A DNA stretch of 64,000 nt from Rhynochetos jubatus. Taxonomy: Eukaryota > Chordata > Aves > Eurypygiformes > Rhynochetidae. Positions 50,451 to 63,900 of this stretch are shown here, in pieces (within the stretch, counting starts at the first letter, position 1; each line of letters begins with the position of its first letter). The stretch is from contig CM050652.1 of the NCBI GenBank assembly GCA_027574665.1, positions 38,689,631 to 38,753,630 of the forward strand. Direction: 5' to 3'. Below the pieces are notes generated by a model. It searched no databases, was not told the DNA's origin, and worked only from the letters and a program-made list of their open reading frames with translations. A program made the position numbers and the translations under genes.

Positions 50451-52466
50451 TCAGCTCCCTCCTAGGGTGCTGTCAGGCAAGCAGTGGCAGCTTACTTACT
50501 TAGAAAGGTTGAAAGGCTTTATTTCAAATAATGTTTTTCTTTCTGCCTAAGTCAAATTGATGTTTCCTGGAAAACTCACAAAACTTGGCTCTTAAAACTT
50601 TTAGCACAGCCCCTGAGAATTTCTTTGGAATGATCATGCATGCTAAGTGTCTTTGCAGACTTGCCATGGTTCTCAAACTTGGAGAAAGACTGTTGCCTTT
50701 TTGTACTTTTCCTGAAGGTGAATTATAAAGGGGTTTTTATTTCAGTGAATAATGTGCTGTGAAAGCACAAGTACCAAAAATAAAATTCACTATCATGTTA
50801 CTATTTATTTTTCTTCCTTGCCTTTCTGTCTAGCTTTCCTTCAGATCCAACAAGAATCAGAGAGTGGACAGTGCAGATGCTTTGTAAAGTCTATAATGTG
50901 CCAAACAAACTTACTTTTCCTTGCTCAAAACACTTCGTATTGTCATGTTCTGAATTAACCAGACAAACTACATGAGTTAGAAATAGATACTGTTCCAATG
51001 ACTGGACTTCATACAAGCCTCAGGGTAATGTCTATATCATGTCCTAAATTCAAGTTCTTCTGTTTAAGTGGATTCTATTAAGATACGAGGAGGAATGAAG
51101 GAAGTTAAAAGTTTGCTGGGTCTTGGTTTATTGGGTTTTTTTTCCAGTTATCCATCATACTACAGCAGTGTGTTATTTGTGTCAGTTCCATTCAAATAGA
51201 TCTCACTTCTACAAATCATGTCTTCCTGGTGGCTTATGCTATTTTACATATCCCACAGTACTAAAAACGTCTGCAAATGGCTGGCAGATCTGACACTGGA
51301 CCTACTGAAAACCTGAAGTAGCAGCTGGAGGGTTTCTTTACCTGTGCTAAGTGCCTTTATCTGTGTCTGAAATCTGATCGCTGTAGTGACAAACAAGTTT
51401 CAGTATCACTACACCTCAGCTGCACAAATTTTCCTCCCAGCAGACATTTGCGTGTTTGGGCATCCCAGAGGTGCACATGTATCTGGCTCCAGTTTATTTC
51501 TAAGTGTTTTCACACACAAGTAGGAAATTTGTATCAGCATCTTTTAGAGTGGGAAGGAAATGGTTATAGAACTGTCAGGTATTGGCAACGAAGCAGCAGC
51601 TCTATGGGAAATGAACCTGATGTGGGTATTGATTGTTACTGTATGTTCACCTACGGTTCATCCAACAAGTGTGCTGGATTTATTCAACAATGCGTTATCA
51701 TCTGCAACATAAATGTCTAGCTGAGACACTTAACCCTCTGAAAAAGCAGATCCTGAGAACCTTCCAGTGGTTTTGCATATCCTATGGTATCATATGTCCC
51801 TTCCTTTGTTTCAGTCATCTGAAACTGCTTGTTTTGTTCTCTCTTCTAGGGTTATCAGGCAAGTAATTTTATGTCTAAATTTTCAGGAAGAAGCAGATTC
51901 ATCACCTGCATTCATCACATAATAATTTAACTTGATCAGTGTCCTTGTTTATCTTCTGTAACAGGAATAAAACAGCATGTGTAAAAACAGTGTGGTGATC
52001 CGATGGTTTTGTTATCTACACATTTGAACAAGAGGCCATAAACATTCGAAAACCGCAAGGGAGCTGCCATTCAAAGAGACAACGTCAAGAAACTTCCTTG
52101 CTTGTAGCATGGGTAATACATGAAGACTTTTTTGTGAGGTTTCATTGCAATGTGTAAATTGAAGACGAAATCAAAAATAAATTTTATCTTAGCTGCGTTT
52201 GACTTATTGCCTTTGAAAGAGATGATATTGAAAGAGAACAAATTTTTGTGTTAAATACTGAGTATGTTTTCGGTAAATTACAAATGGAATAATTTAAAAT
52301 ACAGGAAAGCATATTTCCACAGAGTTTCATTTGTTCTTTATCATGTTCTCTGATTATTACTTGCACCTCTAGACATGGTCAAAAACCACTGCAGAAATAG
52401 CATGTTTGTGAGGATGGACTTGAATTACTGAAATTTGTCTACAGAAGCACCTCAGATTCCAGGAAT
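50451..52466. other. Intergenic, nothing recognised
   Basis: AT-rich sequence. Short frames (for example 51448-51720, plus) have no similarity I recognise and no splice pattern. I looked for a THAP-type zinc finger because THAP2 is the expected neighbour and saw none. Confidence 0.5.
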
Positions 52467-53358
52467 TGTGCACCCTCAGTAACTTCGGAGCAACACCAAG
52501 TTGGACAGGAGTGTTGACCTGCCTGAGGGCTGGAAGGCTCTGCAGAGGGATCTGGACAGGCTGGATCAATGGGCCAAGGCCAACTGCATGAGGTTCAACA
52601 GGGCCAAGTGCCGGGTCCTGCACTTGGGTCACAACAACCCCCTGTGATGCTACAGGCTTGGGGACCAGTGGCTGGAAAGCTGCCCAGCAGAAAAGGGACC
52701 TGGGGGTGTTGGTTGACAGCAGCTGAATATGAGCTGGCAGTGTGCCCAGGTGGCCAAGAAGGCCAGTGGCATCCTGGCCTGTATCAGGAACTGTGTGCCC
52801 AGCAGGACCAGGGCAGTGAATGTCCCCCTGTACTGGGAGCTGGTGAGGTCACACCTGGAATCCTGTGTTCAGTTCTGGGCCCCTCACTGCAAGACAGACA
52901 CTGAGGTGCTGGAGCGTGTCCAGAGAAGGGAAACGGAGCCGGGGAAGGGTCTGGGGCACAAGTCCTGTGAGGAGCGGCTGAGAGAACTGTGATTGTTTAG
53001 GCTGCAAAAGAGGAGGCTCAGGGGAGACCTTATCGCCCTCTACAACTACCTGAAAGGAGGCTGCAGAGAGGTGGATATTGGTCTCTTCTCCCAAGTGACA
53101 AGTGACAGGACAAGAGGAAATGGCCTTAAGTTGTGCCAGGGCAGGTTTAGACTGGATATTAGGAAAAATCTCTTCACTGAAAGAGTTGTCAGGCATTGGA
53201 ATGGGCTGCCCAGGGAGGTGGTTGAGTCACCATCCCTGGAGGTGTTTCAGAGAGGTGTGGACAGGTGCTGAAGGGCATGGTTGAGTGGTGTATTAGCAGT
53301 GTTAGGTTGGACTTGATGATCTTAAAGGTCTTTTCCAACCTAAAGATTCTGTGATTTA
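52467..53358 (+). mobile_element. CR1 LINE 3' fragment (about 0.9 kb)
   Basis: Carries the end of the CR1 reverse-transcriptase ORF and the 3' tail. The last open stretch (52993-53271) reads [20 protein letters not shown], then [14 protein letters not shown] and [20 protein letters not shown], the standard C-terminus of CR1 ORF2. The element ends GATCTTAAAGGTCTTTTCCA, then ATTCTGTGATTT. Earlier frames carry stops and shifts. 5'-truncated and dead. Confidence 0.93.
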
Positions 53359-55290
53359 AATGATACCTTCAAGATCTCTTCCTGTGACTCAGCTTGTGCA
53401 GTTGTCAACAAGTTCTGTGTTTAAATGTAAACAGCAAAGGTTATGGGATGGTTACACAGCTTTAATGTGACTAAGAGTCACTGCATATTTTACCAATGAT
53501 GTGGACAAAAAGTATTTGTAGTCTTTGGTATTTATGCTGAGTTAATGCTAAAATATTAATCAGTCACATTGATATGCTCTCAGACATTCACTCAGTGATG
53601 AAAAATCTCTTTTTATGACTTTAATTATTCAATACCTCTCAGTTCCTAATGAAGACTTCTTTAAAATCTGGAAGATGCTAAAATGTGATTTTAGGTTTTC
53701 ACCTCAGGTAATAGTAGTGGTTGATGGAAGCGCTGGTTCTGTGAGTTCAGTCTTCCCCAAAGTGCATGCAAGCAGCTTTTTTCTTTTGGAAGAGGCTTTC
53801 TTTTTAGGAACATCATAAAATAATTGCTGCAGATAACTTTGGATGGAGCACACTTACAAATAGCAGTTAACTTCCTCCTGTTAGATGTTGTTAGAAAGAA
53901 TGACAGTTTCCTCTAGGGAACCTCAGCACCCTTTCCTTCATCCCCTGAGATTTACAACTGGGGATCCTGTGTTGGTACTGGAGACTTTACACAACCCTCT
54001 GTAAGGACTTACAGAAATTAATGACATGTTGAGAAGTAAGCAAGGAAAGTCAGAAACGGAACTATAGAACTCGTGCCCTCTTTAAGGAAATAAGACTGTA
54101 GGCTTTTTCTGCTGAGTTTGTATTGTACTTGAAGCTTGTACTTGTATTGTACATCTAGCTCAAGGTTAGCCCCAAAGACTGTGGTAAGTGTGCAATGCTT
54201 TTTTTGCTCTTTCATGGGATGATTGGTGTTCCTTAATTCTTCGAATTGTGTCCATGATTGATCAAAATAAAGAAATAGACAGATCTTGCAGTGTTTTCCT
54301 TTCTTTTCCCATTTTCCCATATAAATGTATTTTAACTAAGCAAAAATATCTTGGAGTTTAATTCCTCCTCAGATAACAGATTGAGAGAGTCATTATTTAT
54401 AGTATGTGGATGCTACAGCCAATTTCATGTTAGAGATATATAACAGATCAAATCTTTGTGATCATTTTTTACACTTTTTACACACTTCAAATACTCCTTA
54501 AAACAGATAAACAGATGATCTGAAACTAAGGGCTCAAATTAGCATGATTTAAAGTAATATAAGCAATCATACCTTTCTATTTGATGGGCAAATAAAGGTA
54601 TGAGTTGGGTTGCACACAGAATGTTGGAAAGAAGTGAAAAAAAATAAACCTCACATTAACTTCACATGAGACTTTTTTTTTTTTAATGAGGTGGGTGAAA
54701 CTGTACTATAGTGTTTTCTCCTATATCAAGGTACAATATATTTCCTTTTGTTAAAAGCATTTTAGAAATATACAGAAGCAATACCCTATTATGTCCTGCA
54801 GTTTTTCTCAGTTCTTAAAATTCCTTAATGTAAACAATTTTAAAGTAATATTTCCTACAGCATATACTAGAGCAGAGGAAAATGAAATTGGTCTTGGACA
54901 CAAGTCACAATTTAGTTGTTGCAACAACAAAAGGAGCCTTTATTAAACATATTTTTGTGTGGAGGGAATGCAGGGTTACAAAACGGTACTTTATTTATAT
55001 TGGTCACAAGTGAAGATTTGAGTTGTTGGAGACACAGGGGATTAAGAGTAACAACTCCTTTTTGATCAGGAAATAAAGTTTTCTTCGTCTTACCCTGTCC
55101 TTAAGAACTGTGAGTATTTCTGGATGACTGAGACTGCATTTTTTTAGCAAGGAAATAAGTGCCTTTTCATTTCACTTTACATGACTTCTACATGTTATTT
55201 AAATAGTAATTTTTCAATTGCAAATACAGAAGAATGTATTACCCCACTTGTGCATTTTGACAAAATGCTTTTCAAGTAAACCAGTTTCAC
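53359..55290. other. Intergenic, nothing recognised
   Basis: AT-rich sequence without recognisable exons, RNA genes or repeat families. Confidence 0.5.
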
Positions 55291-55485
55291 TGTATTGGGT
55301 TATGTGGCAAGGTTTTGGTAAGCGGAAGCGGGGCTACAGGGGTGGCTTCTGTGAGAAGATACCAGAAGCTGTCCCCATGTCCAACAGAGCCAGTTCCAGC
55401 CCGCTCAAGTCGGATCTGCCACGAGGCAAAGCTGAGCAATGTTAGTAGCACCTCTGTGATAACGTATTTAAGAAAGGCTTCCAGT
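55291..55485 (+). mobile_element. Partial LTR of a second avian ERV family (5' portion)
   Basis: Begins TGTATTGGGTTATGTGGCAA, continues GGGGCTACAGGGGTGGCTTC and CCTCTGTGATAACGTATTTA, which I recall as the 5' half of a common avian LTR. The 3' half is absent. Opposite in orientation to the provirus remnant beside it, so probably unrelated to it. Confidence 0.6.
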
Positions 55486-55576
55486 TATTGTGCCATTTTG
55501 CTTTGGCTGCCTCTTTTTCAATGTGTTCAATCAAATCATGACTGGTTTCAGAATTGCCTGGGATAGAGATAAAACA

Positions 55577-56126
55577 TTATTTCCCAATTATGAGCCAGCA
55601 TAAATTCAAGTGTTCACCTGTTTTGAAGGGTGACTGTATAGATAATGGCCATTTCAGTTGTTTGGTAAGAAGAATCTGCAGTGTTATCACCAATTGGCTG
55701 TAAATAATAGCCAATAATTTTAATTGTTTTTGCCACCTTATACATGGGAAACATAATATGCCCAAATTTTTGAGGCTCTGAGATAGCTTGCCTTTTCTGA
55801 GAATATTCAGAGGGGAGAGGTGACAAATACCGAACAGCTGGGGTCATACAGCTGATACCAAACCAGTCCAGTTGGAGCCACAGGTATGCTAGTGTTCCAT
55901 GAGTGAAATAGGCTCCCAAGGAAGTATGTGTAGAAGACAATGTCAACCCACAGTTTTGTGAATTATCAAACAAACATCTAGTATCATTCTGACAGCTAAT
56001 AGTTTTGGTACAATTATTCTGTCCCATGTAGAACACTGCACTTACTTTCCAGTAACAAGTGTTCCCAGGGGCAACTAATCCCAGATGGTGGGTAGGAGTA
56101 TATCTGTACTGGATCATCTGGATCAC
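55577..56126 (-). pseudogene. Retroviral envelope remnant
   Basis: A 170-codon cysteine-containing minus-strand frame (ends 55614) lies downstream of integrase, where env belongs. Near its end a Leu-Gln-Asn-Arg motif of the transmembrane subunit is followed at once by a stop, and no hydrophobic anchor is intact beyond it. No signal peptide is visible. Broken and non-functional as read. Confidence 0.6.
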
Positions 56127-56599
56127 TTCTCACTTACTGTCACTGGGGATGATCTTGGACAAGGAATTTCTGCCCTCTGGGGATTCCAGACTGGTCTTTT
56201 TAGTGACAAATTAGATGCTATAAGAAACATGGTGACACCTTCACTAGAGTGACGAGGGATATGGGAACACACCCAGCATTTTGAAACATCTAAGTCTTTA
56301 GCATAATGATAGCCTAACTGAAGAAATGCATTTTTAAATAGTTTATGTGAAGATATAAAGACTTTTAACTCTTGGAGGACAGAGCATCTTTAGGGGTTCC
56401 ATTCTGTTGATCTTGAGTCATTTGTGCGTCACCTCGGTATAGACCCAAGTTTGCATGTTACCAAGAGGGGCACATTCAGAGGCAGGTTCTGGAAGAACTG
56501 CTTTTACCTGTGAGTCACTAGACCTCACACATTTCATTAGAAACTTGCAGTAATTCAAGATAAGATCATCAGTCATCTGTAGCTTGGATCTATGCGGTG

Positions 56600-57463
56600 G
56601 CTTAGGTGGTGTATGCAGTAACCTTATGGTTTATCCATTACAGCTTCATATGGAGACAGTGCGCGGTCTTTTCTTCTTGGGGCTTTTGATGTATATTAGG
56701 GCCAATGGTAAAGCATTTGGCCATTTAAGGCCAGTTTCCTCACAAATTTTGGCCAGTATATTTCTTAAACAGAATTCTTCCTTTCAACAGCCCTTCAGTG
56801 TAAATGCTGCTGGATTCCTAGGGTTTTACAGACCTCCTGAAAAACTTGTCCTGTGCAGTAAGTCCTCTAGTTGCTGTGTAGTACAAGGGGTATTCCAAAC
56901 TGAGGCATTCTCTCAGAAGTTTTTGGTGACAGTAGTAGCATCTGCATTTCTACATTACTCCTTCCCTGGAGACTTTCAAAAGCCGCCTGGACTTGTTCCT
57001 GTGTGATCTGCTCTGGGTGATCCTGCTCTGGCAGGGGGGTTGGACTAGATGATCTCTAGAGGTCCCTTCCAACCCCTAACACTCTGTGAATCTGTGAATC
57101 GAGGTGTAACTGGCTGCCCTGGTGCAGCCAGACAGCTTCTTCATCTCCCAGGGCCGGCTGCTGTAAAACAGACCGTTCTGAAAGAGAAGTAGGTGGTGAC
57201 TGCTCTGTGGAAAGGCTGACGAGAGCATGTTCAGGAGCATGGCAGCCAGAAAGGCCCGCTGTCCTTGATCAGTTAAGGCATTTTCTTGTGTGATAACTAT
57301 CATGAGGTAAAACGAGTTTAGCATTTTACTCTTGCTAAATGAGAAGTAATGGTAGCAGAAGAGCTTTAACATAGCAGCTGTTTCAAATGGGCCTGGCAGG
57401 TGATGTTAAGGAGCCGAGTTGTTTTTCAGGTTGCTCACAGCTGTGCATAACCCTAAAGACATA
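56600..57463 (-). pseudogene. Retroviral integrase remnant
   Basis: At about 56700-56760 the minus strand reads ILAKICEETGLKWPNALPLA, matching the C-terminal half of a gammaretroviral integrase core, with an in-frame stop just before it and a frame change after it. The upstream part is interrupted by a CR1 piece and is not legible. Confidence 0.65.
56962..57100 (+). mobile_element. CR1 LINE 3' tail inside the provirus remnant
   Basis: Contains CCCTGGAGACTTTCAAAAGC, then GGGGTTGGACTAGATGATCT and GAGGTCCCTTCCAACCCC, ending in two copies of a TCTGTGAA-type repeat. Typical last 140 bp of CR1, opposite in orientation to the provirus. Confidence 0.9.
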
Positions 57464-57763
57464 TCAGGAATGGTTGTAAACAGTGGCTGATTGCTCTTGT
57501 GCAAGTACAGAGGCATGAGCCAGGACAACAAGCTCTGCAATCTGTGCAGAAGAGATGGTTTGCAATGAACAAGCTTCTAGACCATTGGTGGAAGTACAGA
57601 CAGCACACCCTGCAGCTGGATGCCCTGTGGAGCCATGGGGACAGGACCCATCTACAAAAAGGATTATGTCTGGCTTCTGTAGGGGAACATCTCTGAAGGT
57701 CATGGAGGAGTGCCAGGGGTTGTTCTGTGACAGAAAGATGGTCCATAGGCAGGGGCAGGACAT
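57464..57763 (-). pseudogene. Retroviral RNase H remnant
   Basis: A 99-codon minus-strand frame contains the RNase H start DIILFVDGSCPHGS and the central AQIAELVVLAHA helix, with the first Asp and the Glu of the active site visible. The preceding connection domain (LNPAAL) lies in another frame, so a frameshift separates them. Confidence 0.8.
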
Positions 57764-57910
57764 AATGCTGCAGGGTTAAGGACAGAACAGCAAGATAAAC
57801 ATTGGCTGCTGGCAGGAGTAATTTTCGTTGGAAAATACAATTTTGTGAGTTGGAAATATGCTGTTTTCCCTTTTTAAAGGAGGGCTGCAACAGGGTGCTG
57901 AACAGCAACA

Positions 57911-60900
57911 GTTAGGGGATGACCCAGGACCAGAGTATCTGGGGGTTTTTTTCAATCAAAAAACCAGCAGCAGTGACTTCCTGTGATTTTTTTGTTTGTT
58001 TTTCATTGGATGTCTTTTCATACCTGCTGAAAAAGACATTCTATTGGACCTGGGCCACCAAGTTGCCTGAGTATTTATACCATTATACATATCAACATGG
58101 GAGCCAGACTTTCAAAAATGAATGTCTTATCAAAGTTATATTAAAAAAAAGGTGTATGCATGTTATTTCTCAGTTGGTAGCTGTGAAAAGTGTTGGGAAT
58201 GCAGTACTGGAGAATTAGACTGATATGTAAAGAGGTGTGACATGACACTCAGTGCCAGGACAATTTTTTCAGCTTTTCCTGCAGCGCGTTACTGTTCTTA
58301 TTCTGCCTAATCCAAACTATGAATATGGGGGGAAAATAATGAATGTGAAATGTTTTGTCCAGCTCCAAACATCTTTTCTTTGCACTATCTTCAGGAAAGC
58401 TCAGGAACCTTAACTCAGCAAGAAAACAAAAGTGGAAGGGGATGATTCTTACAAAGGCCCCAATTTAAAGCACAGAAGGCTAAGTTTTGACTAAATAAGT
58501 GGGCTTGGGTCCAATCCCTGACCTCAGGGCTAACTGGTTCTTAGGACTAGCCCACTCTCTAAGGACCTCTTGGAAACAGCTCATTGGAGCAGTCCAAATA
58601 CAGCTGGAGAGTAAGTTTACAATTGAGCAGTGTTGATTATGGAGAGGTGGGCTTGAGCTGCAAACAAATGCAATTTATTTATTTAGCAGTATAAATTTAT
58701 CATCAAAGTCTTCTCTCTTAGTGAATGGAGAAAGAAAAATTTCTTTACTGGTTGTTACAGTTCACCTAATGTCAAGTGACTTCAGAGAAGGGACACGTTG
58801 CAGAAATCTCCTTCTGATAATTAATAGGACGACACTGTCTTCCATAGGCTGAACACTTTCATATATACAAAGTGAGTGTCCTAAAACAATGAATCCTTGA
58901 ACATCATACCATGAGCCATTTCTGCAAAAGTTTCAGTACCTTATGTCAGCCATCAGCTACTCGTGGCCTGACTGTTGTATAGAGAACTTTTCATTACTGG
59001 TTTTATTTTGGATGTGAGCATTTTCTAGTGAAACTACAGGATCAATTTTCAGGGAAAAAAAAATCAGCAGTTCTCTGTGTGGCAGTACTGACTCTCGAAG
59101 AGTTCTTGCATTCCTCATTTGCAAGGCAAATCTAAAGCCTTTGACAACAGTTCTTCTGGGTTTGAATCTTTTGGAAAAAAAAAAGCTGGGCTGCTTTAAT
59201 GCAAGTACTTTGCTCACAAAGACTGGAACAGCTCCAGCGTGCCTAAGTGTTACAACTAAATTAGTGGCTGACATAAGAGAAACTAAACATATAAGATGAA
59301 TTCCAGATATCTGAACAGACTTAAAGGTGGGAGGCTCAAATAATTAACATAGAAGCAGGCTGGGTGAAGTCTCAAGACAGAAGAATACAAAATATATCAG
59401 AAAATCATTATCCATTTTACTAAAATAATCGCAGATGTTAAAAATATTCACTTTTTATTTATGTCTTCACATTTCCCTGAGAAGATTTTGTCTGACTCCA
59501 AGTCATTCTCCTTTTTGCATTCATATTACCGAGTATGTCGTCAAGAAAAAATATCAAGTGTAACAAGACTTGGCAGCCGTGAGATAACCTCCTGTTGTTA
59601 TTGTCATGTCCTAGACTTCCCAAAACTGAAGTATCTCAGATTTATGTAGGAAAGCAGAGCACCAAGTTTTGTTTATTTTTGTTATGACCATGCTCCAGTC
59701 TCCTTTCACAGATTAAGAATGCATCTTTTTTTTCCCCACACAGCTAGTAAAAAATACAATCTTTTCTGAGACTGAAACAGTGGTACCTTAGAGTGTTGTG
59801 TACAGTGACAGGGCATGCTGCAACTTCAATACCAATTTATGACACTGGGTGGATCTCTGAAGTCAGGAGAACAAGAAAAGAAATCTTTAATTGACACTGT
59901 CTTGGCATGAGAAGAGTGGATTGGGCTCCACCCTGCTTGTTAGCGTCTTGATTTCTCCATTTTTTCATCTGCTTCATGACCGGATGGTTTGCTGTGGCAT
60001 CACTTTACTGTTTGTGACTGAAAGATTTGGAATAAATGATCACACCAAAGCAGCATAATAGGTAGTTAAATATTCTTTCTGCTGAGAAACTTCAGTTGCT
60101 GAGAACATTGGGAATCTGCAATTCTTCGTCATAGGACTTAAACTCATGGTGTTTTTGAAATACTTCTTCTGTGCCAGTTCTGCTGAATCTGGACCAAATA
60201 GAAGTCTTGAAGGTAAGGGATATTGCTGTTTAAGTGTTGAGTGCACATTTTTACAGCCACCCTTTTTAGGTAAAAATTTCCTTCCTTACTCTGTAGTTTT
60301 AGTTTTCCAGATGTCTTCAAATTTCTTACGTAACTATCCAGTTTCTGAAGTGAAAAAAGTCTTAATCTCCTTAGCACTATTTAAAGTTAGACGTGCAGGT
60401 GTTTGTCCTGGATGAACCACGACTAAAATTCTCTATTGTTAAAATCAGAACTATTGCCTTTGCATGAGTAAAGTATTTAATGATACAAAAATTGTTCTTC
60501 ATTAAACAGCAAATCTCCCGAAATCCAGTTTGTTGGCCACAGAGAACTTGCTGCTTCCATCTGTCTGCAAAATGTAGCTAAATCTGTAGTGTACTTAACA
60601 AGTGTGTTATCCTCTAATATATAACTCTCCAAATAAATAATAGTTATCTGGCTTAACAGGAAACTGAACACCTGTCCAGGTACTACACAGCATATAATTT
60701 TCCAGATACAATCTTAAAAGTACATATTTACAATCTACTGTTAATCTAAGAATTATGGGGTTGGATTTATATTATAAACTTTATGTCTTTATATTAATGC
60801 TGCAGGGTAGGTAAGAAAAATAACCCTCTTTCTTTGAAAACACATCAGACACCAATGCTGTCTGTAGTAGTTTTTAATAGGCTGCTACTACTAATGTATA

Positions 60901-63900
60901 GGATCTTCTGTGTGCTGAGACCAAACCAATACAAGGCTTCTGCAATGTATGAAATGTGTGGAAGGTCCCGTACAGCTGTAGATTTGAAGCCAGGTACACC
61001 CCTCAGCAGGATAATTCCTGCATGAACTTTCCTTACAGTTTCTTTGGTAGTTACTGAGGTAGGCATTGAAGGATGATTTTATCATTTATTGTATTACTGG
61101 ATCCAGAGACTCTGCTTAGGGCTTACAGCATCTTTTACAAATCTCTAATAAAATGTTTAATATAGCATTTTATTGTGTATGTAAGATGTAACTGGCAGAT
61201 CATCTGGCTTTATGTTGTTTGTGATTCAGTTTCCCATGTGGTCTGGAATGACGTTTACCAATATTTATTACCCTCCCTTAAACTTTGACACAATTTAATG
61301 TTTGTGAAGGTTTTTAGGCTTCTATGATTGAACTGCTATAGAAATGCAAAGTATGTGTTCCTAATTCAGAGAGACAGAATACCCTCAGCACTTCAGCTGT
61401 GTCTTCATAACTGATGCGACTGCCGCTCAGATGCGTGTAACAGCCAGCCGTAATGTTACACTAATAGTGCCTTCATACCATAATTCGTTCAGTTTAAAAT
61501 TCGGAATGCTTTTGATACTTCACTTTCAGCTAACCCATGTTTTAGTAACATAAAAAAGCGAAATAAAGTTGCTTTGTAGTTGATTTAAGAGGCATTTTAC
61601 ATGCTTTGCTAGAGTTTATATAATGGCTTATAAATTTAAGCTAGGAATATATAACTGCAGAAAAGAGTTGTGAAGGCTATTTTTCTATACTTCCCTAGTC
61701 AGACTTTAGTCAGAATTTAGTACATATGCAGTAACCTCTGTTGTGCCTCTAATCTTAATCAACTGAAATAAATATATAGACTACATAATGGATGAAGTGA
61801 TGATTCCTTTAGTTCTTCTATCAGAATGACCAGGAGCACATTGGTATTCATCATACGATTCAACCGCAATGAACACACTTATCACTGGAAATATGAATGG
61901 TATAACTTTCATCCATTCATCTACTATCACTCCAAACTGTAATGGCTTAGGCAACTAAAGCAAAATATACTAGCAAGGACAATGCCTTCATCATCTGTTC
62001 TTCGCTGTCATCTGTCTTTGTCAGCTCAGCAAAGGCTGGCTTTGTGGCTCATAGCTTTGCTGTCTAGTAAGCACGCAAGCATAATCCTTCCCCTGGTTTA
62101 AAGGAGGTCTATCTACAAGGTAAAGGTAAGCTAAACCCCAGGCATTTTGTGATTGACCACTCTGCAATCATTTGTCACTAATAAAAATGCCACTTCGCAT
62201 GTTTATTTCTCAGAAGCAATTTTAAAAAAGGCAAATTTAAAAAAAGTGAAAAATTCATGAGGAACAAGAAGCAAGAAAGTAGAGACGAGAAAATAAATGC
62301 ATTTAAGTGGTGATTGAGAACCACTATCTCCTTTAATAAAAAGAGAGAAAGCCTTCTCACTGCAAGCCTGCTTTTAAAAAATAATTAGTGAGCAAATACA
62401 TCTGTGAGACGGTGTTAACAGCCTCTGCCTTGAGTTTTTGTTTCAGATCTGCACGGCGTATAACACATCACATCTTCACTGACTTGCGTGGAATTGCAGC
62501 ATCGTACAGGCACAAAGGGTTCATCCCAGAATTTATGTAAGACTCACTCTTGTTACAAAAGCATCCTACCCTCCTTCACATGGGAAAGGCAGAGAACTGG
62601 AGTCACTGTAGATTAGAGCAACTAAACAAGTGTTGGAAAAAGGGAGCAGGAGGAGATTAGAAAGTCATGCCCTGATTGGAGACCTGGCAGATGAGACACT
62701 ACCACCCACTGATTACACTGGAAGAATTACAAACAGATATTGTGTAGTTCAGTGCTGTTTTATTACAGATGCAGATAAAGACATGATGAGCCACTGCTTG
62801 AAAAGTCTTAGTTAAAAGCTATTCACATAGACATGGTACCTGAGCCACTGCTCACATTTTGGAAATGTGAGTCATGTAATTTCCCTGTTGCTCTTCACCT
62901 TCCAGTGGCTCGTAGAGTGGTCTGCTTTTTGAACATCTACAATGAAACACAAATTCAGCAAGCAGTTGGACTTGATAGCCTGTTGTTGTAGTTTCTCTAT
63001 CAGGAAGAAATGTTTAGGAATCTTACACACTTTTTTTTCCTTTTGGAAAGTGCTGTTCTGCTAAAATGAAAACATACCAGTTTCAACTGGTTTTTTTGTT
63101 GGGAAGCTCCTAAAGTCAGGGCAGAATGTGGACAAAACTCTTATAATATGGACATCCTTTAGAAAAGCCAGTAGTCTGATGGTTGGAGTAGTCAGCTAAA
63201 AATAGTAAAGCACATTTCAGTCTTTGTTCTGTTTAGTTCTGTGAAGACAGGTAAAGACCAGTAAACACTGGTCTTCTACATGCCCAGTGATTTCCAAGCC
63301 TTTAAATTATTTGAAGGTGAATGCACTCAATTTAGTATTTTTGATGAAACTGTCATGTCTGCAGCCAAAAATCTCTTTCCAAGCTCAGTTCATTTCATCT
63401 TGCAGAAAAGAAGAGGAAAAGAAAAAAAAAAAAAGGATTTCCTCTGTTTGAATTTAAGTCTGAAAATTGGTGTCGAGGTGTGTCAGAGCATCCACTTTGC
63501 ACTTGTGCATTCTCTCATGTTACCACTTCTACCGTCCTACCTATGTATTTCTTCTTGCAGGTGTCATTCAGCAATGCTTTTTCTACCTCTTGTTCTGCCT
63601 GAGGGTTCTTCCCACGTTCTAACCTATCTCCACTGGTGTTTTCCAGGCATTCTCCCTGCCCTTTTTTTTTTCTTTTCAATCCTCATTTCTGCCCTGTACT
63701 TTTTTTTTTTTAACTTAACCTACCAGTCTTCTTTTATAAGAAGCCCCAGCTCAACAATTTCATAGCTCCCATCTGCCTTGCCTCTGAACTGTATTTCCAA
63801 GTATTTTCTTTTTAAAGGATTACAGCTTATGTCTTCACAAATATTTGGGCATCCATTTCCAAGTAACATCAATGGGAGTGTGGCAAACCTGTAAGAATCC

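Larger units (their letters stand above)
55560..57910 (-). mobile_element. Decayed gammaretrovirus-like provirus remnant (pol-env)
   Basis: On the minus strand, in genomic order 5' to 3': RNase H, integrase and envelope pieces, each broken by stops and frameshifts. No gag or protease is recognisable and no LTR pair bounds it. A CR1 tail (56962-57100) lies inside. An old, inactive endogenous copy. Confidence 0.75.

Noticed and set aside
52569..52904. 111-codon plus-strand frame
   Set aside because: Out-of-frame translation of the CR1 element at 52467-53358.
60845..61066. 73-codon minus-strand frame with ATG
   Set aside because: Short, no similarity I know, no flanking exon or promoter signal; length is compatible with chance.
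63280..63765. 161-codon plus-strand frame with an ATG and hydrophobic tail
   Set aside because: The hydrophobic part is a translation of poly-pyrimidine runs; composition is not protein-like and no homologue is recognised.
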